Source: Stieleria neptunia (lineage in GTDB: Bacteria > Planctomycetota > Planctomycetia > Pirellulales > Pirellulaceae). Taken from it: a stretch of DNA of 64,000 nucleotides. The position numbers and the translations under genes were made by a program. The notes beneath the pieces were generated by a model. The model saw only the letters and a list, made by a program, of their open reading frames with translations. It was not told the origin of the DNA and made no database searches. Of this stretch, positions 26,520 to 35,678 are shown piece after piece (within the stretch, counting starts at the first letter, position 1; every line of letters begins with the position of its first letter). The stretch lies in contig NZ_CP037423.1 of assembly GCF_007754155.1 (NCBI RefSeq), forward strand, positions 9,544,938 through 9,608,937. The letters run 5' to 3'.

Positions 26520-28670
26520 ATGTCGCGCACCGCGAAACTCTTAATCGTGTTGGTGAGTTTGCTCGTGGCGTTTCCTTTTGCGTATCCGCTGTGCCGTTCG
26601 TACTTCCGCGGTGATGTCGCAACAATGCGACCGGATGCCGTTGCGACGAATCGCGTGACTCCGGCTGGGCCGGCCAGGGGGAATCCTCCAGTCGCCGACT
26701 CGCCATTGGCCGTGCCCCTGCCAGATCGACCGAAACCCGATCTGGTTGTTCCGTCGATGGAGGTTTCTCAATCGGGTGGGCAACAGAACTGGCGACTGAA
26801 TTTGCAAGCGCCGGGGGCAGAGCTGAAAGCATTTCGATTGCTCTTAGCTGCCAGAGGCCGGTCGTCCGTACATCCGAACAAGCCGATTCTCGCCAGCCCT
26901 CGTGGACGGAACGTTCAGTTGTGGGACATGGAAACCGCCACGCTGATGGAAACACGGCGTATCGATCCATCGGCCGACGACACGTTTTTCACCAGCGCAA
27001 CCTATTCTCCCGATGGTCAGCTCCTCGCATTCGGTTCTCCCTACGGCCCGATGAAGTTGTTGCGGATTGCCGACGACTCTCTGGTACCGATTCCCACCGA
27101 TCGCAGCATCAACGCGGATCGGATCGCATTCCATCCCGACGGCCAGCGATTCGTGGCGGTCGGCGAGCGGACCCCGGAGGGACGCAACATTCCCAATGCT
27201 CATTGGATCGATTTACGCAGCGAACAGTCGCATCCATTGGTGTCCGATGACGTCAAAGTGGTCGATGCAAACGTCAGTGACGACGGAGCATTCATCGCCA
27301 TCGCGGAGACGCAAGCGATTTCGATTTACGAAACCTCGTCACTGCAACAGCGAGTGCGATTTCCGCTTACCGAGCAACCGACGCTCGTCGCCCCCAGCCC
27401 AGACGGAGATTGGATCCTCGGATTGACCGACGGAACCGTGCGAACCTGGTCCGCCCAAACCGGTCAGTTTGTGGAAAATAGGAATCTTCAAACCGGTCCT
27501 CGACGCGTGATCGCCTTGGACCGATTCGACGACAGCAATCGATTCTGTGTCTTGACGGGCGAGGAAGAAATACTGATCTGGGACCGCGACACAGGGTCGA
27601 CTCGTGTCATCGGGCACCACGAGACCGCGCATGGGATCAGCGCCCTTGATGGGCAGAAGGGCGTCGTCACGGTCGGATTCAACAACGGAACACGCCTTTG
27701 GCACCTCCCCAGCCAGGACGCGATTGCTTCGCGGCCCGGTCCCGAGTCTTCTGCCGATTCGGTTTTGGCTTGGTCACTGGTCACCGCTTCGTCAGACGGT
27801 TCAAGGATCGCGGCCGTCGGTCAATACGTTCACGTCTGGAATGTCAGCGACGGGAAATGCATCACGGCGTTCGAGCCTGGGACGCGTTCGATTCATGACG
27901 TTCACTTGTCGCCCGATGGATCGTTGATCGCGCTGGTCGGTCAGGGATTGACGACGGAGGTCTGGTCGGTGAACGACGGCCGTCCGCTTGCCCACTATGC
28001 CGATCCCGCGGGGAAATCTCGATGGCCCACCAATATTGATCGTCGATCCCGATGTGTTCGTTTTTCGGAGGATGGCCGACAACTTTTGGTGGCCGAACAG
28101 GACGCACTTCGGATCTACGATGTTCGTTCGCGAGAGCGTGTGGTCGAATTGGCCGAAGTCGCACCACGAACCGGCACCGTCCGGATCTCGATGATCCAAG
28201 CCATCGACATCGACGAGCGAAGCGGACGCATCGCGCTGGCACAAACGAACCGCATCGTGATCTGGGACCCTGAAGACGAACGTGCATTAAAAACAGTGCA
28301 AACCCGAGGTTCGCTCGATTCGGAACACCCGGGTGTGTTCTTCTCCGCAGACGGAAAACGCATCGTCGCCGGCCATTTCTCCCGCGTGGTGGTCTACGAC
28401 GTCGACTCCGGACGCGTCATTGACGAATTGAGATCACACTGGGTGCACGGCAGAGTTGGTGATGATTGGTTGGTCAGCGATCGTGGCGGCCAACTGTCAC
28501 GCTGGTCACCGGCGACCGAATTCGTCCCCGCGTACGAGCGAAAGCAGCGCGGCGAGAACCTGAATCCCCTGATGAAAGTGCGCGGCCAGTTGAAGGACAT
28601 TGCGTTGACAGGGGATCGACAGATGGTGCTGATCGACCAGGACGAAAAGCCCCTGCTGTATCGCAGGTGA
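26520..28670 (+). CDS. Membrane-anchored WD40-repeat protein
   Basis: A 716-residue protein with one N-terminal hydrophobic segment (KLLIVLVSLLVAFPFAYPLC) that anchors or exports it, a Pro-rich stretch to about 90, and then repeated WD40/quinoprotein-like blades. Seen: QLWDMETATLMETRR, IYETSSLQQRVRFP, VRTWSAQTGQ, LIWDRDTGSTRV, HVWNVSDGKCI, LRIYDVRSRERVVEL and IVIWDPEDERALK, each ending a blade. Blade spacing suggests two propellers. WD40 proteins are scaffolds; no catalytic motif is visible. It follows the secretin-like gene by 78 bp on the same strand and may be co-transcribed. Partner proteins are unknown. Confidence 0.85.
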   Translation: MSRTAKLLIVLVSLLVAFPFAYPLCRSYFRGDVATMRPDAVATNRVTPAGPARGNPPVADSPLAVPLPDRPKPDLVVPSMEVSQSGGQQNWRLNLQAPGAELKAFRLLLAARGRSSVHPNKPILASPRGRNVQLWDMETATLMETRRIDPSADDTFFTSATYSPDGQLLAFGSPYGPMKLLRIADDSLVPIPTDRSINADRIAFHPDGQRFVAVGERTPEGRNIPNAHWIDLRSEQSHPLVSDDVKVVDANVSDDGAFIAIAETQAISIYETSSLQQRVRFPLTEQPTLVAPSPDGDWILGLTDGTVRTWSAQTGQFVENRNLQTGPRRVIALDRFDDSNRFCVLTGEEEILIWDRDTGSTRVIGHHETAHGISALDGQKGVVTVGFNNGTRLWHLPSQDAIASRPGPESSADSVLAWSLVTASSDGSRIAAVGQYVHVWNVSDGKCITAFEPGTRSIHDVHLSPDGSLIALVGQGLTTEVWSVNDGRPLAHYADPAGKSRWPTNIDRRSRCVRFSEDGRQLLVAEQDALRIYDVRSRERVVELAEVAPRTGTVRISMIQAIDIDERSGRIALAQTNRIVIWDPEDERALKTVQTRGSLDSEHPGVFFSADGKRIVAGHFSRVVVYDVDSGRVIDELRSHWVHGRVGDDWLVSDRGGQLSRWSPATEFVPAYERKQRGENLNPLMKVRGQLKDIALTGDRQMVLIDQDEKPLLYRR

Positions 28671-28712
28671 AACAAGTCGTCACAGGCGGTGTTCACTGCG
28701 CAGGTCCGCGGG

Positions 28713-30215
28713 CTACTTCGATTTCCAGACCGGGTCGTGATGGGATTCGCTGGCCGATTCGAACCAGCGGGTCAGTGTCATCTTTTGGCGGGTGTAAAAC
28801 TGGACGCCTTCGGTGCCCTGAATGTGCAGGTCGCCGAAGAACGATTGGTTCCAACCGGTAAACGGCAACCACGCCATCGGCGCGGGCACGCCGACGTTGA
28901 TGCCGATCATGCCGGCGTTGAAGTGACGTTTGAATTCGCGTGCCGCATATCCGTCACTGGTGAAGATCGAGGCGCCGTTTCCGAACGGACACGCCCTTCC
29001 GATCGCCAGCGCCTCCTGCAACGAATCCACGCGAACGACCGACAACAGCGGTCCAAAGATCTCTTCCTTCCACAGCGGCATGTCCGTGGTGACTTGATCG
29101 ACGATGCTGGGGCCCAACAGAAAGGCGTCACCGGCGTCCACATCGCGTCCGTCCAGAACCACCTTTGCACCGACCCGCTCGGCGGTCTCCAGGTAACCGG
29201 CCACACGACTGCGATGATCGCCGCTGATCACCGGCCCCATCTCCGACGCGTCGTTGTTGTCGGTGGGCGCGACCTTCAGTTTTCCGGCGAACCCGACCAG
29301 TTGTTCCAACAACGGATCGCCGGCCGAACCGACGGCAATCGCGACCGAACCGGCCATGCAGCGTTGACCGGCGCAGCCGAATGCCGATGCGGCGAGCGCC
29401 TTGGACGATTGATCCACATCCGCGTCCGGCATGATGATCAAATGATTCTTGGCTCCGCCGGCCGCTTGCACCCGTTTCCCGTGCGCGGTGCCGAGTTGGT
29501 AGACGTGTTTGGCGACGGATGTCGAACCGACAAATGACACCGCCGCGACGTCGCGATGCTGCAGCAGCGCGTCGACCACTTCTTTCCCGCCATGGACCAG
29601 ATTGATCACACCGTCGGGAAGTCCCGCTTCGACGAGCAGTTCCACCAAACGGATCGCACTCAGCGGTACCTTCTCGCTGGGCTTGAGCACGAACGTGTTT
29701 CCGCAGGTGATCGCGATCGGAAACATCCACAGCGGAACCATGTTGGGAAAGTTGTAAGGCGTGATCCCCACGCAAACCCCGACGGGATGCCGATTCGTTT
29801 CTCCGTCGACGCTTTCGGCGATTTGCGGAAACGTGTCGCCGGAGAGCATCACGGGAACGCTGCAAGCGAACTCGACCATTTCCAGGCCGCGTTGGACCTC
29901 CGCACGGGCTTCGCCGTAGGTCTTTCCATGCTCCCGTGTCACCAGACGCGCCAATTCCTCAAAGTGACGGGCGATCAACTCGCGATAGGCGAACATCACC
30001 CGAGCCCGCTCGACGACCGGGGTTTCAGCCCACTCGGGCTGGGCATCCAGGGCGGCGGCGACGGCGGCATCGACATCGGAGGCCGAGCCGACCGGAGTTT
30101 TCGCGATGATCTCCCCGGTCGACGGATTGAACACCGGTGTGGAACCGGTTGCACCTCCGCCGTCGATCCATTTCGATCCGATCCGCAGTTTCGCCGTCGG
30201 TGTTTCTGTACTCAT
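28713..30215 (-). CDS. mmsA: CoA-acylating malonate/methylmalonate-semialdehyde dehydrogenase
   Basis: The start at 30215 (MSTETPTAKLRIGS) is chosen because the family alignment begins there; the longer frame adds 23 unrelated residues. It is a 500-residue aldehyde dehydrogenase of the MMSDH family, which converts (methyl)malonate semialdehyde, NAD+ and CoA to acetyl- or propionyl-CoA plus CO2. Seen: GVCVGITPYNFPNMVPLWM (typical of MMSDH), FVLKPSEKVP, SFVGSTSVAKHVY and the nucleophile in FGCAGQRCMAGS (near 286), and the C-terminal FTGWNQSFFGDLH. Context fits: it sits next to beta-ureidopropionase, permease, aminotransferase and PreA, so it would take the semialdehyde formed from beta-alanine. 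Confidence 0.92.
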   Translation of the reverse strand: MSTETPTAKLRIGSKWIDGGGATGSTPVFNPSTGEIIAKTPVGSASDVDAAVAAALDAQPEWAETPVVERARVMFAYRELIARHFEELARLVTREHGKTYGEARAEVQRGLEMVEFACSVPVMLSGDTFPQIAESVDGETNRHPVGVCVGITPYNFPNMVPLWMFPIAITCGNTFVLKPSEKVPLSAIRLVELLVEAGLPDGVINLVHGGKEVVDALLQHRDVAAVSFVGSTSVAKHVYQLGTAHGKRVQAAGGAKNHLIIMPDADVDQSSKALAASAFGCAGQRCMAGSVAIAVGSAGDPLLEQLVGFAGKLKVAPTDNNDASEMGPVISGDHRSRVAGYLETAERVGAKVVLDGRDVDAGDAFLLGPSIVDQVTTDMPLWKEEIFGPLLSVVRVDSLQEALAIGRACPFGNGASIFTSDGYAAREFKRHFNAGMIGINVGVPAPMAWLPFTGWNQSFFGDLHIQGTEGVQFYTRQKMTLTRWFESASESHHDPVWKSK

Positions 30216-30355
30216 CGCGGATTCCGTTGAACTGTCATTCCGTTGAACTGGGAGTGAAATCGGGGAACGCGGGCGCGTCGGCAAAGTCGTATCACGAAAA
30301 TCACCCGATGCTGTTAAGCTTAGCGTTCACGTGGTTGACGTGGGTATGGCTTCCA

Positions 30356-30414
30356 GTGGGATAGGCTTCCAGCCTGTCAAATCCAGGGAATGACAGGCTG
30401 GAAGCCTATCCCAC
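30356..30414. repeat. REP-like repeats in inverted pair between divergent catabolic genes
   Basis: A forward copy at 30356-30378 and an exact inverted copy at 30392-30414 can form a long cruciform. They lie 26 bp before the beta-ureidopropionase start, so they are transcribed only if the promoter is further upstream. Confidence 0.9.
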
Positions 30415-30439
30415 TTTCGACAACGAGGAAATTTGACCG

Positions 30440-31312
30440 ATGGCACGAATCGTCCGAGGAGCTTTGATCCAGGCAAAGCTTTGTGAACCTGCGACTTCGC
30501 CGGTGGAAAAGATCAAGGCATCGATGATCGACTTGCACGTCGACCTGATCGCCCAGGCCGCCGACCAAGGTGCACAGGTCTGCTGTTTGCAAGAACTGTT
30601 TTATGGCCCGTATTTCTGCGCCGAACAAGACGCGAAGTGGTACGAGATGACCGAGCGGGTGCCCGACGGCCCGACGACGAAGTTGATGATGGAACTGGCC
30701 AAGAAGCACGAAATGGTGATGATCGTGCCGGTCTATGAAGAAGACCTGACGGGTGTTTATTACAACGCCGCGGCAGTGATCGATGCCGATGGGTCGTATC
30801 TTGGCAAGTTTCGCAAGATGCACATCCCCCACTGCAGCCCAGGGTTTTGGGAGAAATTTTACTTTCGCCCCGGCAACCTCGGCTATCCGGTCTTCGACAC
30901 GCGGATCGGCAAAGTCGGCGTCTACATTTGCTATGACCGCCACTTCCCCGACGGGGCGCGTTGCCTGGGGCTGGGCGGGGCGGAGATCGTGTTCAACCCC
31001 AGCGCGACGGTCGCCGGTTTGAGCGAATACTTGTGGACACTGGAACAACCGGCCCACGCGGTCGCCAATCAATATTTCGTCGGCGCGATCAATCGTCCCG
31101 GCACCGAGGGCCCCTGGAACATCGGCCAGTTTTACGGCCAAAGTTATTTCTGTGATCCACGCGGCCAGCTGTTCGCGCAAAGTAAAAAACGCGACGAGAC
31201 CGACATCGTGATCGGGGAGATGGACTTCGAGATGATCCGCGAAGTCCGCAACACCTGGCAATTCTTCCGCGACCGCCGTCCGGAAACCTACGGTGCAATC
31301 ACGGAGCTGTAG
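30440..31312 (+). CDS. Nitrilase-superfamily beta-ureidopropionase (N-carbamoyl-beta-alanine amidohydrolase)
   Basis: A 290-residue carbon-nitrogen hydrolase. The catalytic triad is seen as E52 (CLQELFYGPYFC), K126 (GKFRKMHIPH) and C164 (VYICYDRHFP). GAGGAA lies 10 bp before the ATG. The segments LFYGPYFCAEQD and SPGFWEKFYFRPG are shared with beta-ureidopropionase and N-carbamoylputrescine amidase. Context favours the former: it heads a cluster with an NCS2 permease, a class III aminotransferase and PreA, and is divergent from a malonate semialdehyde dehydrogenase. It would release beta-alanine, CO2 and ammonia in the third step of reductive pyrimidine breakdown. The missing second step, dihydropyrimidinase, is not in the window. 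Confidence 0.88.
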   Translation: MARIVRGALIQAKLCEPATSPVEKIKASMIDLHVDLIAQAADQGAQVCCLQELFYGPYFCAEQDAKWYEMTERVPDGPTTKLMMELAKKHEMVMIVPVYEEDLTGVYYNAAAVIDADGSYLGKFRKMHIPHCSPGFWEKFYFRPGNLGYPVFDTRIGKVGVYICYDRHFPDGARCLGLGGAEIVFNPSATVAGLSEYLWTLEQPAHAVANQYFVGAINRPGTEGPWNIGQFYGQSYFCDPRGQLFAQSKKRDETDIVIGEMDFEMIREVRNTWQFFRDRRPETYGAITEL

Positions 31313-31317
31313 CGAGA

Positions 31318-31408
31318 GTGGGATAGGCTTCCAGCCTGTCGATTCAGGGAATGACAGGCAAGATGCCTATCCCACAGCAGGGGATGACAGGCTGGAAGCC
31401 TATCCCAC
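31318..31408. repeat. Three REP-like copies upstream of the permease
   Basis: A forward copy lies at 31318-31340, a diverged inverted copy at 31353-31375 (with AAGAT in place of TGGAA in the loop region), and a second inverted copy at 31386-31408. They fill the gap between the ureidopropionase and permease genes. Confidence 0.88.
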
Positions 31409-31416
31409 AATTAATC

Positions 31417-32826
31417 ATGCAAAACAAAATCATATACGGCCTGGACGATCGGCCGCCGCTTGGCAAAGCGGTGGTGCTGGCGATGCAGCATGTCTTGACC
31501 ATGTTCGGTTCGACCGTGGCCGTTCCGTTGTTGCTCGGTCCGGCGATGGGCATGGACACCGCCGCGATCGCGTTGTTGATTTCCAGCGTGATGCTCTGCT
31601 CGGGGATCGCGACGCTGATTCAAGCGACGTTCGGATCACGATTGCCGATCATTCAAGGAGTCAGTTTTTCGTTTCTCGCGGCGTTCTTCATGATCATCGC
31701 GACGATCCACCCCGAAGGCGAATCGGTCACGCCGGGCGCCGCGATGCCCTACATCGCCGGTGCGATCCTCGTCGGCGCCGTTTTCGAAATCGCGGTCGGT
31801 TTCAGCGGGCTGATGGGCCAGATTCGAAAGGTGCTTTCGCCGGTCGTCGTCGGTCCGGTGATCATGTTGATCGGATTGGCGCTGTACTCTGCCGGCGCCC
31901 CGATCGCCGCGTCCCACTGGCCGATCTCGATTTTGACGATGGTGCTGATCACCACGTTCTCCTTTATCTGGTCGCGTCACCATTTGATTTTCCAGATGTT
32001 CCCGATGCTGTTGGCGATCGTGGGTGCGGTCGCGGTTTGTGCGTTTTGTTCTTTGCTGGGCATCTTCGGCCCCGGGCATCCGGCACGGCCGAATTTGGAC
32101 GCCTTCGAGCAGGCATCTTGGTTTCGCGTCCGCGACGTCGTCTTGCCCTGGGGCATGCCCAAGTTTCAATTGGGATTCATCGTCGCGGTCATCGCGGGGT
32201 ACCTGGCGTCGATGATCGAAAGTTTCGGCGACTACCACGCCTGCAAGCAGATGGCGGGCGGCGGTGATCCGACGCCGGAAGAGATCTCCAGGGGCATCGG
32301 ATGCGAAGGAATCGGCTGCGCGCTGACGGGGATCCTTGGCGGTTTCAGTTCGACGTCTTATTCGGAAAACGTCGGACTGATCGGATTGACCAAAGTCGGA
32401 TCGCGTTATGTGGTTCAGCTCGGGTCGGTGATCCTGATCCTGCTGGGATTATTCGGGAAATTCGGAGCCTTGGCCGCCGCGATCCCGCAACCGGTCGTCG
32501 GCGGGTTGTATTGTGTGATGTTCGGTTTGATCTCCGCCGTCGGAATTCGACAGTTTGCCAGGGCCGAATTGTCCAGCGACCGCAACCTGTTCATCGGTGG
32601 ATTTGCATTGTTCATGGGAATCAGTGTGCCGTACTATTTTGCCAACGGCGGTTCCGAAGCGGTCCAAGCGACCTTCATCGATGGACTGGACGATGTGATC
32701 AACGCGATCGGACAGACGGGAATGGCGGTCGCTGCAATCCTGGGGATCGCGCTGGACAATCTGATTCCAGGAACACGTCGAGAACGCGGCCTGGAGCCGC
32801 AGGAACCTTTCACGGAGCCATCGTGA
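31417..32826 (+). CDS. NCS2-family uracil/xanthine permease
   Basis: The start at 31417 (MQNKIIYGLDDRPPLGKAV) matches the family N-terminus; upstream codons are read through a repeat. The 469-residue membrane protein has about 12-14 hydrophobic segments. Seen: QHVLTMFGSTVAVPLLLG near the start, a central QGVSFSFLAAFF, the nucleobase-binding ESFGDYHACKQMAG region, FSSTSYSENVGLIGLTKVGSR, and IPQPVVGGLYCVMFG. These are characteristic NCS2 (uracil:proton symporter) segments. Given the neighbours, the likely substrate is uracil or thymine. Its TGA overlaps the ATG of the aminotransferase by one base, so the two are translationally coupled. Confidence 0.92.
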   Translation: MQNKIIYGLDDRPPLGKAVVLAMQHVLTMFGSTVAVPLLLGPAMGMDTAAIALLISSVMLCSGIATLIQATFGSRLPIIQGVSFSFLAAFFMIIATIHPEGESVTPGAAMPYIAGAILVGAVFEIAVGFSGLMGQIRKVLSPVVVGPVIMLIGLALYSAGAPIAASHWPISILTMVLITTFSFIWSRHHLIFQMFPMLLAIVGAVAVCAFCSLLGIFGPGHPARPNLDAFEQASWFRVRDVVLPWGMPKFQLGFIVAVIAGYLASMIESFGDYHACKQMAGGGDPTPEEISRGIGCEGIGCALTGILGGFSSTSYSENVGLIGLTKVGSRYVVQLGSVILILLGLFGKFGALAAAIPQPVVGGLYCVMFGLISAVGIRQFARAELSSDRNLFIGGFALFMGISVPYYFANGGSEAVQATFIDGLDDVINAIGQTGMAVAAILGIALDNLIPGTRRERGLEPQEPFTEPS

Positions 32827-34202
32827 TGCCACCTGTCGATCTGCCGCAAGCCCAACTGCCGCCTTGTCACCATACGCCAGAGCCCTACGACGGCCCGTCG
32901 CGTGATGAAGTCCTGGCGCTGCGTCACCAGTACGTCAATCCGGGCGTGCTGACGTATTATCGCGATCCGCTGATGATCGTCGAAGGCAACATGCAGTACC
33001 TGTGGGACGAAACCGGCAAACGCTACCTGGACGCGTTCGCGGGGATCGTCACGGTCAGTGTCGGGCACTGTCATCCGCACGTCGCCCAAGCGGTCCAAGC
33101 GCAAGCGGGTCGGTTGCAGCACACCACAACGATCTATCTGCACCCGACGATCGCCAAGTTTGCGGCCAAGCTGGCCTCTAAAATGCCGTCCGACCCGGCC
33201 GGTGTTCCGCTGGATCGTACCTATTTCACCAACTCGGGCAGCGAAGCCAATGAGATCGCGGTGCTGATGTCGCGCGAGTTCACGGGAAACCAAGACGTCG
33301 TCGCCCTCCGCAACGGTTATCACGGCGGGACCACGACCGCGATGGGCATGACGGCGCACGGGACCTGGAAATTCCCCAGCAACCCGCAACCCAACATCAC
33401 GCACAGCGTGCCCGGCTACTGCTATCGATGCCCGCTGGGGCTCGAGTACCCCAGTTGCGATGTGAAGTGCGCCCACGACATCAAGAACGTGATCGAGTAC
33501 CAGACGCCGGGCCAGATCGCTTGCTTCATTGGTGAACCGATCCAAGGGGTCGGCGGGACGGTCGTGCCGCCGCCGGAGTTCTTTTCGATTGTGTACGACA
33601 TCGTCCGTCAGCACGGTGGGCTGTGCATCGCCGATGAAGTTCAAGGCGGATTCGGGCGGACCGGAAAACACTACTGGTCACACCAGAACTGGGGCGTCAA
33701 GCCCGACGTCATCACGATGGCGAAAGGGATCGGCAACGGCGCGCCACTGGCCGCCGTGACCGCGACCGAGCCCGTGGCGTCGACAATGACCCATCGAGTC
33801 CACTTCAACACCTTTGGCGGAAACCCCGTTTCAATGGCGTCGGGATTGGCGACAATGGAAGTGATCGACGCCGAGGGAATTCAGGAGAACGCCGCCCTGA
33901 TCGGCGACTTCCTGATCGATGGCCTGATGCAGCTGAAAGAAAAACATCCCTTGATCGGAGATGTTCGCGGCATGGGACTGATGCTGGGCGTCGAATTGGT
34001 CAAAGATCCGACGTCCAAAGAACCGGCATCGGCCGAGGCCGCGGAACTGATGGAAAAGACGAAACAGCGCGGACTGATCCTCGGTAAAGGCGGGTTGTTT
34101 GGCAACACCATGCGGATCAAACCGCCGATGTGCATCACCAAGGATGACGCCCAATTCCTGCTCGCGACGATCGATGAATGCCTCGCAGAAATGGGCGGTT
34201 AG
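32826..34202 (+). CDS. Class III PLP aminotransferase (AGXT2/beta-alanine-pyruvate type)
   Basis: A 458-residue class III aminotransferase. Seen: LDAFAGIVTVSVGHCHP, YFTNSGSEANEIAV (PLP phosphate site), NGYHGGTTTAMGMT, CFIGEPIQGVGG, CIADEVQGGFGRTG and ITMAKGIGNGAP with the PLP-binding Lys near 300, then HFNTFGGNPVS. The segment GYCYRCPLGLEYPSC is typical of the AGXT2-like group that uses beta-alanine or D-3-aminoisobutyrate with pyruvate or glyoxylate. In this cluster it would turn beta-alanine into malonate semialdehyde, which is then taken by the mmsA product. It starts within the permease stop codon. Confidence 0.9.
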   Translation: MPPVDLPQAQLPPCHHTPEPYDGPSRDEVLALRHQYVNPGVLTYYRDPLMIVEGNMQYLWDETGKRYLDAFAGIVTVSVGHCHPHVAQAVQAQAGRLQHTTTIYLHPTIAKFAAKLASKMPSDPAGVPLDRTYFTNSGSEANEIAVLMSREFTGNQDVVALRNGYHGGTTTAMGMTAHGTWKFPSNPQPNITHSVPGYCYRCPLGLEYPSCDVKCAHDIKNVIEYQTPGQIACFIGEPIQGVGGTVVPPPEFFSIVYDIVRQHGGLCIADEVQGGFGRTGKHYWSHQNWGVKPDVITMAKGIGNGAPLAAVTATEPVASTMTHRVHFNTFGGNPVSMASGLATMEVIDAEGIQENAALIGDFLIDGLMQLKEKHPLIGDVRGMGLMLGVELVKDPTSKEPASAEAAELMEKTKQRGLILGKGGLFGNTMRIKPPMCITKDDAQFLLATIDECLAEMGG

Positions 34203-34550
34203 ACAGAAAAGTGAGAGAGGCTTCCAACCTGTCAAATCCAGGACACGACAGGCTGGAAGCCTATCCCACGTACCACTCGTTCCAAGGCTCTGCCATGGAA
34301 CGGGGATTGCCCGAGGCTCCGCCTCCGGCATGATGGAACGGAGGCAGAGCCTCCACGAAATGCGTTCCCAGGCGGGAGCCTGGGAACGAGAGAATTTCAG
34401 GCGGGAGCCTGGGAACGAGAGAATTTCAGGCGGGAGCCTGGGAACGAGAGAATTCCAGGCGGGAGCCTGGGAACGAGTGACAGGCTGGAAGCCTATCCCA
34501 CGACTGCAATGGCAAGCTGGAAGCTTACCCCACACTGAAAGACGACTGAG
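34203..34550. repeat. Repeat-filled gap: inverted REP-like pairs and a 29-bp tandem array
   Basis: Nearly all of this 348-bp gap is repeats. A family 1 inverted pair occupies 34211-34233 and 34247-34269. Family 2 hairpins lie at about 34275-34369. A 29-bp unit starting AGGCGGGAGCCTGGGAACGA is repeated at 34370-34398, 34399-34427 and 34428-34456, with a partial fourth at 34457-34476. A family 1 copy is at 34479-34501, and a variant (GGCAAGCTGGAAGCTTACCC type) at 34511-34533. The array has no spacers, so it is not a CRISPR. Confidence 0.9.
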
Positions 34551-35678
34551 ATGCCGACCCTTGAAACAACCGTCAATGGAATCAAGTTTCCCAATCCGTT
34601 TGTGATCGGATCGGGGCCGCCGGGAACCAACGCGCGGGTGATCTGCCGATCGTTCGCCGACGGCTGGGGCGCGTCGTGCGCAAAAACGGTCAGCTTGGAT
34701 GCGTCCAAAGTCATCAACGTTGCCCCGCGCTATGGACGATTGAAGGACCATTCCGGCGAACCCTACGGCTGGGAGAACATCGAGTTGATTTCCACGATGT
34801 CGTTCGACCAGTGGATCGACGAATACAAACGGGTCAAAGACGCTTATCCCGACAACGTCTTGATCGCATCGATCATGGAAGAGTTCAACAAAGACGCCTG
34901 GTTCGAGATCATCGAACGTTGCGAAGCCGCCGGCGTGGACATGTTCGAATGCAATTTCTCGTGCCCCCACGGATTGCCCGAACGCAAGATGGGCGCGGCG
35001 ATGGGCGAAAACCCGGACATCTTGAGCGAGGTGTGTGGTTGGGTGCGGGCCGCGACGACCAAGCCCGTGTGGGCCAAGATGACGCCCAATGTGACGCACA
35101 TCGAAGATCCTTCACGGGCTTGTCTGGCAGCAGACCTGGACGGCATCACTGCGATCAACACGATCCGGAGTGTCATCGGCGTCGACTTGGAAACGCTGCG
35201 ACCGATGCCCACGGTCGAGGGCTACACCACGCCGGGCGGCTACTCCTGCAAGGCGGTCAAGCCGATCGCGTTGCGGATGAACATGGAAATCGCCACATTG
35301 ATCCGTGACGAATTTCCCGGACGCACCCTTTCGGGACTGGGAGGGATCGAGACCGGGGAAGACGCCGCGGAGTTCTTCCTGCTAGGCGCCGACACCGTTC
35401 AAGTTTGCACCGGCGTGATGAAGCACGGGTACAAACTGGTGGAAACCATGAAAGAACAATTGCTCGCGTTCATGGACAAGCACGGCTTTGAAACGATCGA
35501 TGATTTCAAAGGCAAAGCACTCCCCTATTTCACAACCCACGCGGACCTGGTCCGGCGCCAGGCGGAGGCGAAAGCCGAAAAGGCAGAGGCCAAGGCAAAG
35601 CGGGGTGCCGGGATCACGACCGACGAAAACTGGGACGGAGACCAATTCGTCAAGCAGTCAGATGATCTGGTGGGATAG
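34551..35678 (+). CDS. preA: PreA-like dihydropyrimidine dehydrogenase subunit without ferredoxin domain
   Basis: A 375-residue FMN-binding dihydroorotate-dehydrogenase-fold protein. Seen: LETTVNGIKFPNPFVIGSG, CAKTVSLD, NFSCPHG (135-141), VWAKMTPNVTHI, GITAINTIRS, AVKPIALRM and LSGLGGIETGEDAAEFFLLGA, closely following PreA and the C-terminal half of mammalian DPD. It catalyses the first step of reductive uracil/thymine breakdown. Known PreA proteins end in two 4Fe-4S clusters that receive electrons from PreT; here the protein instead ends in a Lys/Ala/Glu-rich helix (QAEAKAEKAEAKAKRG) with no Cys cluster. A separate electron carrier would be needed, and no PreT gene is in the window. Confidence 0.87.
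   Translation: MPTLETTVNGIKFPNPFVIGSGPPGTNARVICRSFADGWGASCAKTVSLDASKVINVAPRYGRLKDHSGEPYGWENIELISTMSFDQWIDEYKRVKDAYPDNVLIASIMEEFNKDAWFEIIERCEAAGVDMFECNFSCPHGLPERKMGAAMGENPDILSEVCGWVRAATTKPVWAKMTPNVTHIEDPSRACLAADLDGITAINTIRSVIGVDLETLRPMPTVEGYTTPGGYSCKAVKPIALRMNMEIATLIRDEFPGRTLSGLGGIETGEDAAEFFLLGADTVQVCTGVMKHGYKLVETMKEQLLAFMDKHGFETIDDFKGKALPYFTTHADLVRRQAEAKAEKAEAKAKRGAGITTDENWDGDQFVKQSDDLVG

Noticed and set aside
34370..34476. 29-bp tandem repeats resembling a CRISPR array
   Set aside because: Units follow each other directly without spacers, contain the family 2 hairpin sequence, and no cas genes are near.
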